This document shows, in pieces, positions 53,980 through 62,350 of a DNA stretch of 62,765 nt. The notes beneath the pieces were generated by a model. It was not told the origin of the DNA. It saw nothing but the letters and a program-made list of their open reading frames with translations, and did no database searches. The position numbers were made by a program, and so were the translations under genes. Origin of the DNA: Comamonadaceae bacterium (GTDB taxonomy: Bacteria; Pseudomonadota; Gammaproteobacteria; Burkholderiales; Burkholderiaceae_C); assembly GCA_015999985.1 (NCBI GenBank), contig JAECRA010000023.1, positions 1-62,765 of the forward strand, read 5' to 3'. Within the stretch, counting starts at the first letter, position 1. Every line of letters begins with the position of its first letter.

Positions 53980-56121
53980 TTAAAGCGGCTTAACGCTTCC
54001 AGAAACGATCTTCGCGCCAAACTCGCGCATCATTTCCTGTACGAAGGGATCAGCCAGCAAGAGTTCCTGCGCGGCCTTCTGGCGGCTGGCAGCGACTATA
54101 GCGTTACGGCGGGATGGGCTGTCCGAAACAGCGCCGACCTCGACCACCAACTTGACATTGTGCCCCGCTTCTACCAGGGCAGCTTGAAGGCGGTCACGCG
54201 TGGCGGCGTAGGTCAGAGATTCGCTTTCAACGCTCAAGGTCCACTGGTTTTCAGTGCGCGCGACCAATTCTGATTGAAGTGCCAACTCCCGCACCAACGC
54301 AGCGATCATTTCCCGCGAAACCAGATCTTGCACCAAGGCATGCCAGAAGTCCCCTTCGGCCGTCTTCTGCACAGGTCGGGGCGCCGCTGGCGTCAGCTCG
54401 CTTCGGTCTTCGCGCATGGGCCGCTCTTTGACAGCGTAACCCACAATCTCTGTCTCTACAGGACTCTCTGCAACGGCCGGTGTGGGAGCCTCATTTCCTT
54501 GCCCTGTACTCGGCCTTGCGGCAGACCATTCACGCACCGGTACAGCGGGGGTCGGTGGGAGCGGTGGGCGACGAGCCGGCGAGAAAGGCAAGGCGGCGGG
54601 TTCGTCCTCCCAGGGCGGCGCCTCACTACCCCAATCTGCAGGCATGGGCTCGTCCGCATCAACCGCATCTGGAGGCGCAAAGCCGCCGGAGTCAGGTGAC
54701 GAGTCTGGCGCAGGGGGAGCCACCTGCGCCAGCGCTGGAGTTATATGGCCAGCTTGGGGGCTTGCTGCAGGGGTGTCGGAGGAAGGGTCCGCAGGGCGCG
54801 GTGGTAACTCATCACTCACCGGACTCGTGCGAGCAGCAGGAGCAGGAGCAGATTCCGAACCAGAAATTGTGCCGGGAGCGGGGTGCACTGCAGGAGGCAG
54901 AGCCTCTTGCGTACCCGAATCCTGAGCGGGCCGTTCAGGAACGGGCGCCGCTGTTTTCAGAGTTTTTTTTTCCGCCGCTACCGGAGACACCGGCGATGCT
55001 TTGCCTGTAGCGCCGCCTCCTACTGCCTTGAAAGGAAGCAGGCGCAGCAGCACCATGGTCAATCCGGCGTATTCATCGGGTGCAAGGCCCAGTTCGGCCC
55101 TTCCGTGGATGCACAAGCTATAGAGCAGTTGGGTTTCGTCTGCGGGCATGAGCCCCGCCAGGCGAGCGGTTTCCTGCGCGTCTGGATCGGTCTCATCGAC
55201 CGCCATATCTGGAACCGCCTGCTGTACAGCCATACGCTGAAGGACAGTCGCCATGTCTTCCAAAGTGGTGGCAGCCGACAAACCGTTGGAGCGCAATTGC
55301 TCTGAAAGCTCCACCACTGCCTTGCCGTCACCTGTCGCCAGGGCGCCTATCAGTTGGAAGACAACGCCACGGTCCACGCTGCCAAGCATCTGCCGAACGC
55401 CGGCCTCTTGCACTTGACCACTTCCGAACGCGATCGCCTGGTCAGTCAGACTCAGCGCATCGCGCATGGAGCCGCGAGCGGCGCGCGCCAAAAGCCTCAA
55501 GGCCGCCACTTCTGCGGGCACGTTCTCCTGCCCCAGTACACGACCCAGATGATCCAGCACCACCTCAGGCGCCATAGGCCGCAAATTGAACTGCAAGCAC
55601 CGGCTGAGCACCGTGACAGGGACCTTCTGCGGATCCGTTGTGGCAATCACAAACTTGAGATATTCAGGTGGCTCTTCCAGCGTCTTCAGCATGGCGTTGA
55701 AGGCTGTGTTGGTAAGCATGTGCACTTCGTCGATCATGAAGACCTTGAAGCGCCCCTGCACAGGCTTGTAGACCGCTTGTTCCAGCAGTTGCTGCACTTC
55801 GTCAACGCCCCGATTGCTGGCGGCATCAAGTTCGGTGTAGTCCACAAAGCGGCCTGCATCAATTTCCGTGCAGGCTGAACAAACGCCGCATGGCGTTGCG
55901 GTAATACCGCCCTGCCCGTCCGCTCCCACGCAATTGAGAGACTTGGCAAGAATGCGCGAGACCGTCGTCTTGCCCACGCCCCGCGTTCCAGTGAACAGAT
56001 AAGCGTGGTGCAGGCGTTGCTGAGTCAGAGCGTTGGTCAAGGCCTGCACGACGTGCTCCTGACCAACCATCTCCGAGAAATTACGAGGCCTGTATTTCCG
56101 GGCCAGCACCATATATGACAT
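53980..56121 (-). CDS. dnaX: DNA polymerase III subunit tau (and candidate gamma)
   Basis: The 713-residue clamp-loader ATPase starts YMVLARKYRPRNFSEMVGQE. It has the Walker A GTRGVGKTT, the zinc cysteines in ITATPCGVCSACTE, DEVHMLTNTAFNAMLKTLEEPPE as Walker B region, and the SRC motif VLSRCLQFNL. Domains I-III end near residue 375. A Pro/Ala-rich linker follows, then a C-terminal tau-specific region (about 590-713) that contacts the polymerase. Nine consecutive A's on the coding strand at residues 384-387 allow slippage. A -1 shift leads after nine new codons to a TGA, giving a product of about 395 residues like gamma. The gene heads dnaX-ybaB-recR. Confidence 0.96.
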   Translation of the reverse strand: MSYMVLARKYRPRNFSEMVGQEHVVQALTNALTQQRLHHAYLFTGTRGVGKTTVSRILAKSLNCVGADGQGGITATPCGVCSACTEIDAGRFVDYTELDAASNRGVDEVQQLLEQAVYKPVQGRFKVFMIDEVHMLTNTAFNAMLKTLEEPPEYLKFVIATTDPQKVPVTVLSRCLQFNLRPMAPEVVLDHLGRVLGQENVPAEVAALRLLARAARGSMRDALSLTDQAIAFGSGQVQEAGVRQMLGSVDRGVVFQLIGALATGDGKAVVELSEQLRSNGLSAATTLEDMATVLQRMAVQQAVPDMAVDETDPDAQETARLAGLMPADETQLLYSLCIHGRAELGLAPDEYAGLTMVLLRLLPFKAVGGGATGKASPVSPVAAEKKTLKTAAPVPERPAQDSGTQEALPPAVHPAPGTISGSESAPAPAARTSPVSDELPPRPADPSSDTPAASPQAGHITPALAQVAPPAPDSSPDSGGFAPPDAVDADEPMPADWGSEAPPWEDEPAALPFSPARRPPLPPTPAVPVREWSAARPSTGQGNEAPTPAVAESPVETEIVGYAVKERPMREDRSELTPAAPRPVQKTAEGDFWHALVQDLVSREMIAALVRELALQSELVARTENQWTLSVESESLTYAATRDRLQAALVEAGHNVKLVVEVGAVSDSPSRRNAIVAASRQKAAQELLLADPFVQEMMREFGAKIVSGSVKPL
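54963..54971 (-). promoter_or_regulatory. A9 slippery run in dnaX (candidate gamma-producing site)
   Basis: The coding strand reads GCG GAA AAA AAA ACT. One extra A in the mRNA, or a -1 ribosomal slip, gives the frame AAC TCT GAA AAC AGC GGC... and stops at TGA after nine codons. The position at the domain III/IV border corresponds to where gamma ends in other bacteria. A small stem CCGTT-CCTG-AACGG follows downstream. Confidence 0.6.
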
Positions 56122-56483
56122 CCGGCGATTCTACGGGGGGACACCTCAGAACTTTGCATGCAGCTGAATTGTCTTTGTTCATCTTGCCGACGCACCGCCA
56201 GGTGACGCCAAAAAAGAGGGCCAATTCCTTGACAAGCAAGGTGGAGGTAACGCTGCTCGGAATGAACTATTTTGAATTACCTCAACATATGGACGTCACA
56301 AATATGGTGTAGCGCAGACCCCAAAAAACGGTAACCGCAGTCCAAAAATGACGTATTGAGGCAACGACCTTAAGCACAAAAGGCAAATCAACGATATGCT
56401 GCATCGCAATAGAAACGCTTGTAGTCCCTTCGGCCTTCACGGATCCTGCCTTCGTGAACAGTCGTGAAATATGTTTCACACGC
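56122..56483. other. Spacer upstream of dnaX with several GTGAA half-sites
   Basis: It contains the dnaX promoter region on one side. Near the other end lie TTCACG (56436-56441), CGTGAA (56453-56458) and the 16-bp dyad GTGAAATATGTTTCAC (56464-56479). No gene or known RNA was recognised in the rest. Confidence 0.4.
56464..56479. promoter_or_regulatory. 16-bp palindrome, candidate operator
   Basis: GTGAAATATGTTTCAC has 6-bp perfect arms around TATG. It lies 4 bp before the ATG of the small ORF at 56484 and after a looser pair TTCACG/CGTGAA at 56436-56458. It could be a repressor site or an RNA hairpin covering the ORF start. Confidence 0.45.
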
Positions 56484-56735
56484 ATGCTTCAACTCGTAGA
56501 AAGTCCTGACTTTTCTGATAGCGACACCGCGCTAGCATCGGCCAGCCCCGAAGCGGCCACCCTGGTGTTGGCCCTTAGTGGCTGTTGTCATCCACGCGTG
56601 GGCCGCTTGATGGCGCGGCTGCGCGATTGCGAGTGCTCCAATCAACTCGATCTCCTTCGGGCCGAGGTTTTCAACGTTTTGGCACTTAGTTTTGGCCCTA
56701 CGGAAGCGCAGAGGCGTCTGCTGCCACTACAATAG
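56484..56735 (+). CDS. Small hypothetical protein upstream of ffs
   Basis: The 83-residue product (MLQLVESPDFSDSDTAL at its start) contains a segment LVLALSGCCHPRVGRLMARL and a helical tail ending in AQRRLLPLQ. Codon use is like that of its neighbours, which supports a real gene. No family is recognised and no convincing ribosome-binding site is present; a GTG at 56454 is an alternative start that would include the palindrome. It ends 3 bp before the 4.5S RNA gene, whose -10 element lies inside its last codons. The function is unknown. Confidence 0.4.
   Translation: MLQLVESPDFSDSDTALASASPEAATLVLALSGCCHPRVGRLMARLRDCECSNQLDLLRAEVFNVLALSFGPTEAQRRLLPLQ
56728..56733 (+). promoter_or_regulatory. 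-10 element of the 4.5S RNA promoter
   Basis: TACAAT lies 5 bp before the predicted 5' end of the SRP RNA. No good -35 hexamer is visible at the expected distance. Confidence 0.45.
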
Positions 56736-56738
56736 CGA

Positions 56739-56836
56739 GTGACGGGCCTTCCCGCATGGTGAAGCGGCCAACCGGGTCAGGTGGGGAACCAAGCAGCCCT
56801 AACTGTGAAGTCAGTGCCGGGGTCAAGGCTCGTCAC
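56739..56836 (+). ncRNA. ffs: Signal recognition particle 4.5S RNA
   Basis: The core GGTCAGGTGGGGAACCAAGC is followed by AGCCC. Its GGTCAGG...GGAA...AAGCAGCC pattern is the universal SRP RNA domain IV, with a GGAA-type tetraloop and the Ffh-binding internal loops. The ends pair: GTGACGGGCCTT at the 5' side with AAGGCTCGTCAC at the 3' side, with one G-T pair. This gives a hairpin of about 98 nt, the expected size. It works with Ffh and FtsY in co-translational membrane targeting. Its place upstream of dnaX is usual in betaproteobacteria. The exact ends are estimated from the pairing. Confidence 0.92.
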
Positions 56837-56928
56837 CTTTATCTATAATTGAAAACTTTTCAATTAGTCGCCTTCAGCACTCCTTAGGATCGTCTCCTGG
56901 ATTGGGGCGAAAATAGGAGAGTCTTTGA

Positions 56929-58368
56929 ATGAAGCGACGTCACGCACTCCGGTCGTTTGGCTTAATCGCGCTTCCCAGCCTGCTGGCTGCATGCGGCCCC
57001 GGCGATGGCTCATCGTCTCCCACGCCTCCCCCTGCACCGCCTACTCCTGCTGATAAGTGGAAAGCCGGCGTGTTTCTCAATGCCAGCACCTTCGGATCTG
57101 GCTCGCCTGCACTAACGGTCCAACCTAACGGGGCTGGCAAAGTACTGGCCGTGGTTGGCCCCACCTCTGAAGCACTTGCATTCACCGCCAGCTCCCTGGA
57201 CAGCTCCACCTTGTCCATGCAAAGGCCTGGCGGCAGCCCCAGCGTCCTGGCCACTGCGGCGGATACGCGTGCAGGAGCCCTCTGGTTGTGGCGCCAGTCT
57301 TCCGACACTTCTGTAGCGCAATCCTTGTTCTACGCCGTCAGCAGCGCTTCCAATGGGCAGATTGGCGCTTCACGCACCTTGCCTCTCCAGGCGGCTGTAT
57401 CACTACAGGCCTGGATTTTGGCGCAAGACGTTGATGGCAACGCTCTGGTACGTTGGTCGAGCGGGCCTCTGGACAACACAGGCCAGCCTACTCAGGCAGG
57501 CCTGCTGAGGTATACGGCGTCAACGCAGGTCTGGAGTGCCCTGTCATCTCCCAATTCATTGGCCAGTCCTAACCTGCTCGCCGTCTCGCGCGCAGTCTTC
57601 GATTCCAGCGGCCGTGCCTGGCTGATCCAGCCCACACCCGGCACGGTGTCTGGCGAATGGTCGCTGGCGCTCTACACTCTGAACGCAGGCGCGAGCAATT
57701 GGGTCGCCGTAGCACCGGTTCCAGCGACCAGTGCACGCTCTTCAACTTTCCAGATGAGCATGGACGCCAGCAACAGACTATTGGTCGCCCATACCGTCGC
57801 CGGTGATGCCAGTTCTTCACCCCTTTCCTTTTCCCGCTTCGACCCCAACGGCTCCGGGTGGACGGCCATTGCGGCACCAACCCTTGCGAGTGATGCTTAC
57901 CGCGTCAATACAGACCCTCTGGGCAACATCTGGGCAGTGGGCTCGGGATCCTTCGCGCGCTATGACAATGCCGCAGCGAACTGGACCGGTCCGAAATCGC
58001 TCGATTTCGCGCCGACAGATGCGCAGCAAGGCGACGGCACATGGCCCCTCGCGTTGGCCTCAGATAGCAAAGGCAACACCTGGGCCGTGGGAGTGCGCCG
58101 CAAGACCGCTGGACAAGATCTGCCCGTTCTCTGGATCAATCTCTTTGACGCCACTACCCGCCAATGGTCCCAAGCGGGAAGTCTGGCTGTGGCAGAGGGC
58201 ACCAACAGCAGTTTTGTGCAACCGACGCAAGGCGAAGGGACCCGCTTTTTGGTGGCGTTAACGCTGGATTCTCAAGGCCGGCCAGTTGCCGCTTTGAAGG
58301 AAATGCTCAGATCAGGCTCGTTGAGCTACCAAAGCCGCACCTGGATAGCCCGGGGACAAGCCGCGTAG
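56929..58368 (+). CDS. Lipoprotein with propeller-like repeats, function unknown
   Basis: The 479-residue product starts MKRRHALRSFGLIALPSLLAACGPG, a signal peptide with lipobox LAAC, so it is a lipoprotein. A Pro/Ser-rich linker follows. Then come repeated segments with patterns like DxxGRAWLIQP, DPLGNIWAVGSGSFARYD and DSKGNTWAVGVRRK, the spacing of two-component-regulator-propeller or similar beta-propeller blades. A ligand-binding or structural surface role is likely, but no specific function can be given. An AGGAGA site (about 56915-56920) precedes the ATG. It stands alone between ffs and the convergent cbb3 operon. Confidence 0.75.
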   Translation: MKRRHALRSFGLIALPSLLAACGPGDGSSSPTPPPAPPTPADKWKAGVFLNASTFGSGSPALTVQPNGAGKVLAVVGPTSEALAFTASSLDSSTLSMQRPGGSPSVLATAADTRAGALWLWRQSSDTSVAQSLFYAVSSASNGQIGASRTLPLQAAVSLQAWILAQDVDGNALVRWSSGPLDNTGQPTQAGLLRYTASTQVWSALSSPNSLASPNLLAVSRAVFDSSGRAWLIQPTPGTVSGEWSLALYTLNAGASNWVAVAPVPATSARSSTFQMSMDASNRLLVAHTVAGDASSSPLSFSRFDPNGSGWTAIAAPTLASDAYRVNTDPLGNIWAVGSGSFARYDNAAANWTGPKSLDFAPTDAQQGDGTWPLALASDSKGNTWAVGVRRKTAGQDLPVLWINLFDATTRQWSQAGSLAVAEGTNSSFVQPTQGEGTRFLVALTLDSQGRPVAALKEMLRSGSLSYQSRTWIARGQAA

Positions 58369-58401
58369 GTATTATTGAACGGGCTTTTGCATAGTTGAAA
58401 G

Positions 58402-58677
58402 TCAACGCCGAACGTGCTGGTTGATTTCCCGGGAAGACAGGGAGAGAAGCAGAGTCAAGGCGCTGGAGGTCATCATCATCGCCCAGAAGATGAAGAAGGT
58501 GACCGTGTAGACCGCCTCTCTTGACCAGTTCAGGCGGGAGCCCAGCAGACTGAGCGACTCTGGGTCCAGCACCGCAAACACCATCATCTCCAACACGGCC
58601 GCAGCCAGAAAGGCCGGCCAGGCGATCCACATGAGTCTTTTGTAAGGCATGGGTTTTACGGCGACCAGGTAGTTCAA
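58402..58677 (-). CDS. Small two-helix membrane protein at the end of the cbb3 operon
   Basis: The 91-residue product has two hydrophobic helices (LMWIAWPAFLAAAVLEMMVFAV, and VYTVTFFIFWAMMMTSSALTLLLSL) and a basic C-terminus. It overlaps the FixH-like gene upstream by 4 bp (ATGA), so it is translated from the cco transcript. Small proteins of this kind follow fixH in comamonads as I recall, but no function is known to me. A role in cbb3 oxidase assembly is inferred only from position. Confidence 0.7.
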   Translation of the reverse strand: MNYLVAVKPMPYKRLMWIAWPAFLAAAVLEMMVFAVLDPESLSLLGSRLNWSREAVYTVTFFIFWAMMMTSSALTLLLSLSSREINQHVRR

Positions 58678-58973
58678 GGATGTCCGGGCTGGCGCGCTGG
58701 AGCAGCACCGGCCAAAGCTTTGGCTGACGTTGGAGACGCAGCATGATTGCGCCCTTGCATGGCAGGTGTGAGCGCAGGGTCATGCTCATCTGCCGGTTGC
58801 ACCTGGACACCGCGAGGTGCGTCGGCATAAACGGGATCTGGCCTGGTCACCGCCAGGTAGAGCGTAATGAACGAGGCCACCACCACGACGGTCGGCCCAC
58901 CCACGACGAGCCACATATGCCCGTATTTCCACCAGGGTCCTGAAGAAATTCTCTGCGTCTGTATTGAGCTCAT
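58674..58973 (-). CDS. FixH/CcoH-like protein, short form
   Basis: The 99-residue product has one N-terminal membrane helix (WWKYGHMWLVVGGPTVVVVASFITLYLAV). A periplasmic tail that starts TRPDPVYADAPRG follows. PWWKYGHMWLVVGGP and the DPVY motif are typical of FixH/CcoH, which helps assemble the cbb3 oxidase. Ordinary FixH is about 150-170 residues with a folded periplasmic domain; here the tail is short and rich in Ala and Pro, so much of that domain is missing. The start at 58973 (MSSIQTQRISSG) is chosen over a GTG 9 bp upstream. It is coupled to the following gene by a 4-bp overlap and lies 30 bp after ccoG. Confidence 0.75.
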   Translation of the reverse strand: MSSIQTQRISSGPWWKYGHMWLVVGGPTVVVVASFITLYLAVTRPDPVYADAPRGVQVQPADEHDPALTPAMQGRNHAASPTSAKALAGAAPARQPGHP

Positions 58974-59003
58974 ATAAGTCACCTTGGAAATTGGTCTTGC
59001 TAT

Positions 59004-60446
59004 TTACCTTGGCACAATGAAAACGGATTTCTCGCTTACCTGACCGGTCTGTTCTGACTTCACGTCAATATGAATTTCGTGAGACCCGGGCTTCGCTCCA
59101 TCGTAGGGTAGCTGGAGCCTCACAGGCACCCACTGCCCCTCGGCCGCAGCTACCGTGACCTGGGCCTCTGTCACCAGTTGAATCCCCTGGAGACCGGAGA
59201 CCGAGATCTGATAAGTCTGCGGTTTTTCCGTGGCATTCATGATCTGCACGCGATACACGTTTTCGATCTGGCTGCCATCGACAATGCGTGCCAGCGTCGC
59301 GCGATCGCGCACGATGTCCACCTTGAACGGTGTCCGCAAGATGAGGCTGGCGAACAGCGCGATAGTCAGCGCCGCCAGGATGCCGCTGTAAATCAAAACA
59401 CGAGGGCGCAACACGTGTCGCAGTATCTGCCGGCTGCTCCAACCTTGGGCCAGTGCATTCTCCGTGGAGTAGCGGATCAGCCCTCGCGGATAACCCACCT
59501 TGTCCATGACCCCATCGCACACGTCTATGCAAGCCGCGCAACTGATGCATTCATATTGCAGGCCCTCTCGGATGTCGATGCCGGTGGGACATACCTGAAC
59601 GCACAAGGTGCAATCCACGCAGTCGCCAAGGCCAGCCGCACGATGATCCGTCTTGCGCGAACGCGCGCCGCGAGGCTCACCCCGAGCCGTGTCGTAGGTG
59701 ACAATCAGAGTGTCCTTGTCGAACATGGCACTCTGGAAGCGCGCATAGGGACACATGTACTTGCACACTTGCTCGCGCATGTAGCCAGCATTGCCGTAAG
59801 TGGCAAAGCCATAAAAGAATATCCAGAAGAGCTCCCATGGTCCCAGCGTCCATTGGACGAAGTGAAGCGCCAGTTCATGGATGGGCGTGAAATAGCCCAC
59901 AAAGGTAAAGCCAGTCCATAAGCCTACCGATATCCACGCCAGTTGCTTGAGTGCCTTGCGTGTGAGCTTGGCTGCCGACATGGGCGCTGCGTCCAGTCTC
60001 ATGCGCGCAGAACGATCACCCTCAATTTTCTTTTCAATCCACAGGTAGATTTCGGTGTAGACCGTTTGAGGGCAGGCATATCCGCACCATTGCCGCCCAG
60101 CCACTGCGGTAAAGAGAAACAGCAGCATGGCCGAGATGATGAGAATGCCAGACAGGTAGATGACATCCTGTGGATACAGCACCAGGCCAAATATATAGAA
60201 GCGCCGAGTGTCCAGGTCGAACAGCACCGCCTGGCGCTCACCCCATTGGAGCCAGGGCAGACCATAGAAAAAGATCTGCGTGGCGTAGACGAAGAACCAG
60301 CGCCACTTGGCGAACAGGCCCGTCACACTGCGCGGATATATTTTCTTTTGCGCCTGGTAGAGCGAGACCATGACTTCGTCAGCGGGCACAGCTCCAGCAG
60401 CCACCGCTGCCGCGGTTGTTTTTTTGGAGTGGGTTGTAGTAGTCAA
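59004..60446 (-). CDS. ccoG: Cbb3 oxidase accessory protein CcoG (FixG), polyferredoxin
   Basis: The 480-residue inner-membrane protein has about five helices, two [4Fe-4S] ferredoxin motifs (CVDCTLCVQVCPTGIDIR and CISCAACIDVCDGVMDK) and an Ig-like C-terminal periplasmic domain (ATEKPQTYQISVSGLQG...). The block GRQWCGYACPQTVYTEIYLW is a further family signature. CcoG is a cupric reductase that supplies Cu(I) during cbb3 oxidase assembly. It lies about 120 bp after ccoP in the cco operon. The length is standard. Confidence 0.95.
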   Translation of the reverse strand: MTTTTHSKKTTAAAVAAGAVPADEVMVSLYQAQKKIYPRSVTGLFAKWRWFFVYATQIFFYGLPWLQWGERQAVLFDLDTRRFYIFGLVLYPQDVIYLSGILIISAMLLFLFTAVAGRQWCGYACPQTVYTEIYLWIEKKIEGDRSARMRLDAAPMSAAKLTRKALKQLAWISVGLWTGFTFVGYFTPIHELALHFVQWTLGPWELFWIFFYGFATYGNAGYMREQVCKYMCPYARFQSAMFDKDTLIVTYDTARGEPRGARSRKTDHRAAGLGDCVDCTLCVQVCPTGIDIREGLQYECISCAACIDVCDGVMDKVGYPRGLIRYSTENALAQGWSSRQILRHVLRPRVLIYSGILAALTIALFASLILRTPFKVDIVRDRATLARIVDGSQIENVYRVQIMNATEKPQTYQISVSGLQGIQLVTEAQVTVAAAEGQWVPVRLQLPYDGAKPGSHEIHIDVKSEQTGQVSEKSVFIVPR

Positions 60447-60564
60447 GGCAACTCAATTCATCGAACGCAAAATGGCGCGTCGTGTGCGAGGCTTGAAATC
60501 TGTGTCTGGCCAACCCGCCCCGCACGCAGGTCGGCCCACATTCAATCGGTATCCGAAAGGGCTC

Positions 60565-61524
60565 CTATTTGGATGCGGTCTCCACAGGTGCCACCGCCAC
60601 CGCAGCAGGCGTCGGGCTGCGCATCCCGCCGCCCAGGCCCCACACGTAGGCTGTCAGCACATTCATCTGCTCGGGTGTGAATTTGCTGGACCAGGCGGGC
60701 ATGACATTGGTTTTGCCGTTGTTGATCATGCTAACGATGTGAGATTCGACACCGGCACCGTCGACCCAGATGTTGTCAGTCAGATTGGGAGCACCCAGAG
60801 CCTGGTTTCCCTTGCCATCTGCACCGTGGCAGGCAGCGCAAGCTGTGAACTTGGACTTGCCCAGGTTGGACCGAACTGAATCGTTGGGAGAGTTCGAGAG
60901 ACTGAGCACGTAGTGTGCGAGATTGCGCACATCTTCGGGAGAACCTATCGCGGCAGCCATGGGCGGCATCACGCCAGTGCGGCCATTGGCGATGGTCTCA
61001 TGAATCTTGTCTGGCGTGCCCCCCCACATCCAGTCACCATCAGCCAGGTTGGGAAATCCCTTTCCTCCACGAGCGTCGGAGCCATGGCATTGCGCGCAGT
61101 TGTTCATGAAGAGGCGATCACCAATGGCCATGGCCTTGGCATCTTTGGCCAGCGCTTCTGTGCTCATTCCGGCGAAAGCTGCATAGATGGGAGCCGCCTG
61201 CTCATTGCCTCTGGACACTTCCCGTTCAAACTGGCCGGTTTGCGACCACTTGAGCGAGCCTTCATAGGTACCCAAGCCGGGATAGAGATAGAGATAAATC
61301 AGCGAGAACACCACCGTGATGATGAACAGGCCCACCCACCAGCGCGGCAGCGGGTTATTCATTTCACGCAGGTCCTCATCCCAGACATGGCCTGTAGTGT
61401 TGTCGCTCAGAGTCATGGCCTTGGTCTTGCCACTGATCCACAGCAGCGCCAGGCATGCCAGGATCCCCCCGATGGTGATGACCGATATGAATATCGACCA
61501 GAAGTTGCTAGTAAAGTCACTCAT
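60565..61524 (-). CDS. ccoP: Cbb3-type cytochrome c oxidase, diheme subunit III
   Basis: The 319-residue CcoP brings electrons to the cbb3 oxidase. It has two N-terminal membrane helices (FWSIFISVITIGGILACLALLW, and WWVGLFIITVVFSLIYLYL). The two c-type heme sites are CAQCH at residues 143-147 and CAACH at 229-233, and the axial Met ligands lie in patterns such as TGVMPPMAAAIG and TNVMPAWSSKFT. DEDLREMNNPLPRWW is a conserved family segment. It follows ccoQ by about 34 bp. The length is usual for CcoP (about 300). Confidence 0.96.
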   Translation of the reverse strand: MSDFTSNFWSIFISVITIGGILACLALLWISGKTKAMTLSDNTTGHVWDEDLREMNNPLPRWWVGLFIITVVFSLIYLYLYPGLGTYEGSLKWSQTGQFEREVSRGNEQAAPIYAAFAGMSTEALAKDAKAMAIGDRLFMNNCAQCHGSDARGGKGFPNLADGDWMWGGTPDKIHETIANGRTGVMPPMAAAIGSPEDVRNLAHYVLSLSNSPNDSVRSNLGKSKFTACAACHGADGKGNQALGAPNLTDNIWVDGAGVESHIVSMINNGKTNVMPAWSSKFTPEQMNVLTAYVWGLGGGMRSPTPAAVAVAPVETASK

Positions 61525-61558
61525 TTTCTTGTTCCTTGTGGGACCACCTCAGCGCCTG

Positions 61559-61696
61559 TCAATCCTGTTCGAAAGGCAGGTTCGCCGCTTCGTCGAAGCG
61601 CTCCTTGTTCTTGCCAGACCACGCCCACCACACGATGCCCAGAAAGACAACGAGTGCAGTGACAGTGACTATGCTGCGCAATGTGTTGATGTCCAT
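61559..61696 (-). CDS. ccoQ: Cbb3-type cytochrome c oxidase subunit CcoQ
   Basis: The 45-residue product starts MDINTLRSIVTVTALVVFLG, one membrane helix that continues IVWWAWSGKNKERFDEA. This is the classical CcoQ layout. It stabilises the oxidase core. The start at 61696 is set by size and by the distance of 19 bp after the ccoO stop; the open frame itself runs further into ccoO. Confidence 0.92.
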   Translation of the reverse strand: MDINTLRSIVTVTALVVFLGIVWWAWSGKNKERFDEAANLPFEQD

Positions 61697-61715
61697 GACT
61701 TGATCCTCCGAAAGC

Positions 61716-62333
61716 TTATTTGCGGTGAATGCCCAGCACTTGCAGGTAGGCAATGACGGCATCTAGCTCGGTCTTGCCCTTGAGGTCTTCTGGTGCTTTG
61801 GCGATTTCCTCTTCCGAGTAGGGTGCGCCCAGAGTGCGCAGGCCTCTCATGTGAGTCTGTATGGAGCCGGCGTTAGCGGGCGTCTTCTCAAGCCATGGAT
61901 AGGCCGGCATGTTCGATTCGGGCACTACGTCACGAGGGTTGATCAGGTGAACGCGATGCCAGTCGTCGCTGTACCGGCCGCCCACGCGTGCCAAGTCGGG
62001 GCCAGTGCGCTTGCTACCCCATTGGAAGGGGCGGTCATAGACGAACTCGCCGGCCACCGAATACGGGCCATAGCGCAGCGCTTCTGCCCGGAAGGGACGG
62101 ATCATCTGCGAATGGCAGTTGTAGCAGCCTTCACGGACGTAGATATCGCGACCCACCACCTGTAGCGATGTATAGGGCTTGAGCCCCTCAATGGGCTGAG
62201 TGGTGGATTTCTGGAAAAACAGCGGGACGATCTCGACCAGACCGCCGATGGAGACCACAATCAGGATCAACACGATCATGAGAAAGTTGTTGGTCTCGAT
62301 CTTGGCGTGCCCGGTGATTTTTTCTTTAGCCAT
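61716..62333 (-). CDS. ccoO: Cbb3-type cytochrome c oxidase, monoheme subunit II
   Basis: The 205-residue CcoO has one N-terminal membrane helix ([22 protein letters not shown]). The c-type heme site is CYNCH at residues 70-74 ([18 protein letters not shown]). Axial-Met context lies around [10 protein letters not shown]. The family block [20 protein letters not shown] is intact. The ATG at 62333 ([13 protein letters not shown]) gives the normal length; the longer open frame upstream overlaps ccoN. It is the second gene of ccoNOQPG. Confidence 0.96.
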   Translation of the reverse strand: MAKEKITGHAKIETNNFLMIVLILIVVSIGGLVEIVPLFFQKSTTQPIEGLKPYTSLQVVGRDIYVREGCYNCHSQMIRPFRAEALRYGPYSVAGEFVYDRPFQWGSKRTGPDLARVGGRYSDDWHRVHLINPRDVVPESNMPAYPWLEKTPANAGSIQTHMRGLRTLGAPYSEEEIAKAPEDLKGKTELDAVIAYLQVLGIHRK

Positions 62334-62350
62334 GTTGGGTACTCCTAACT

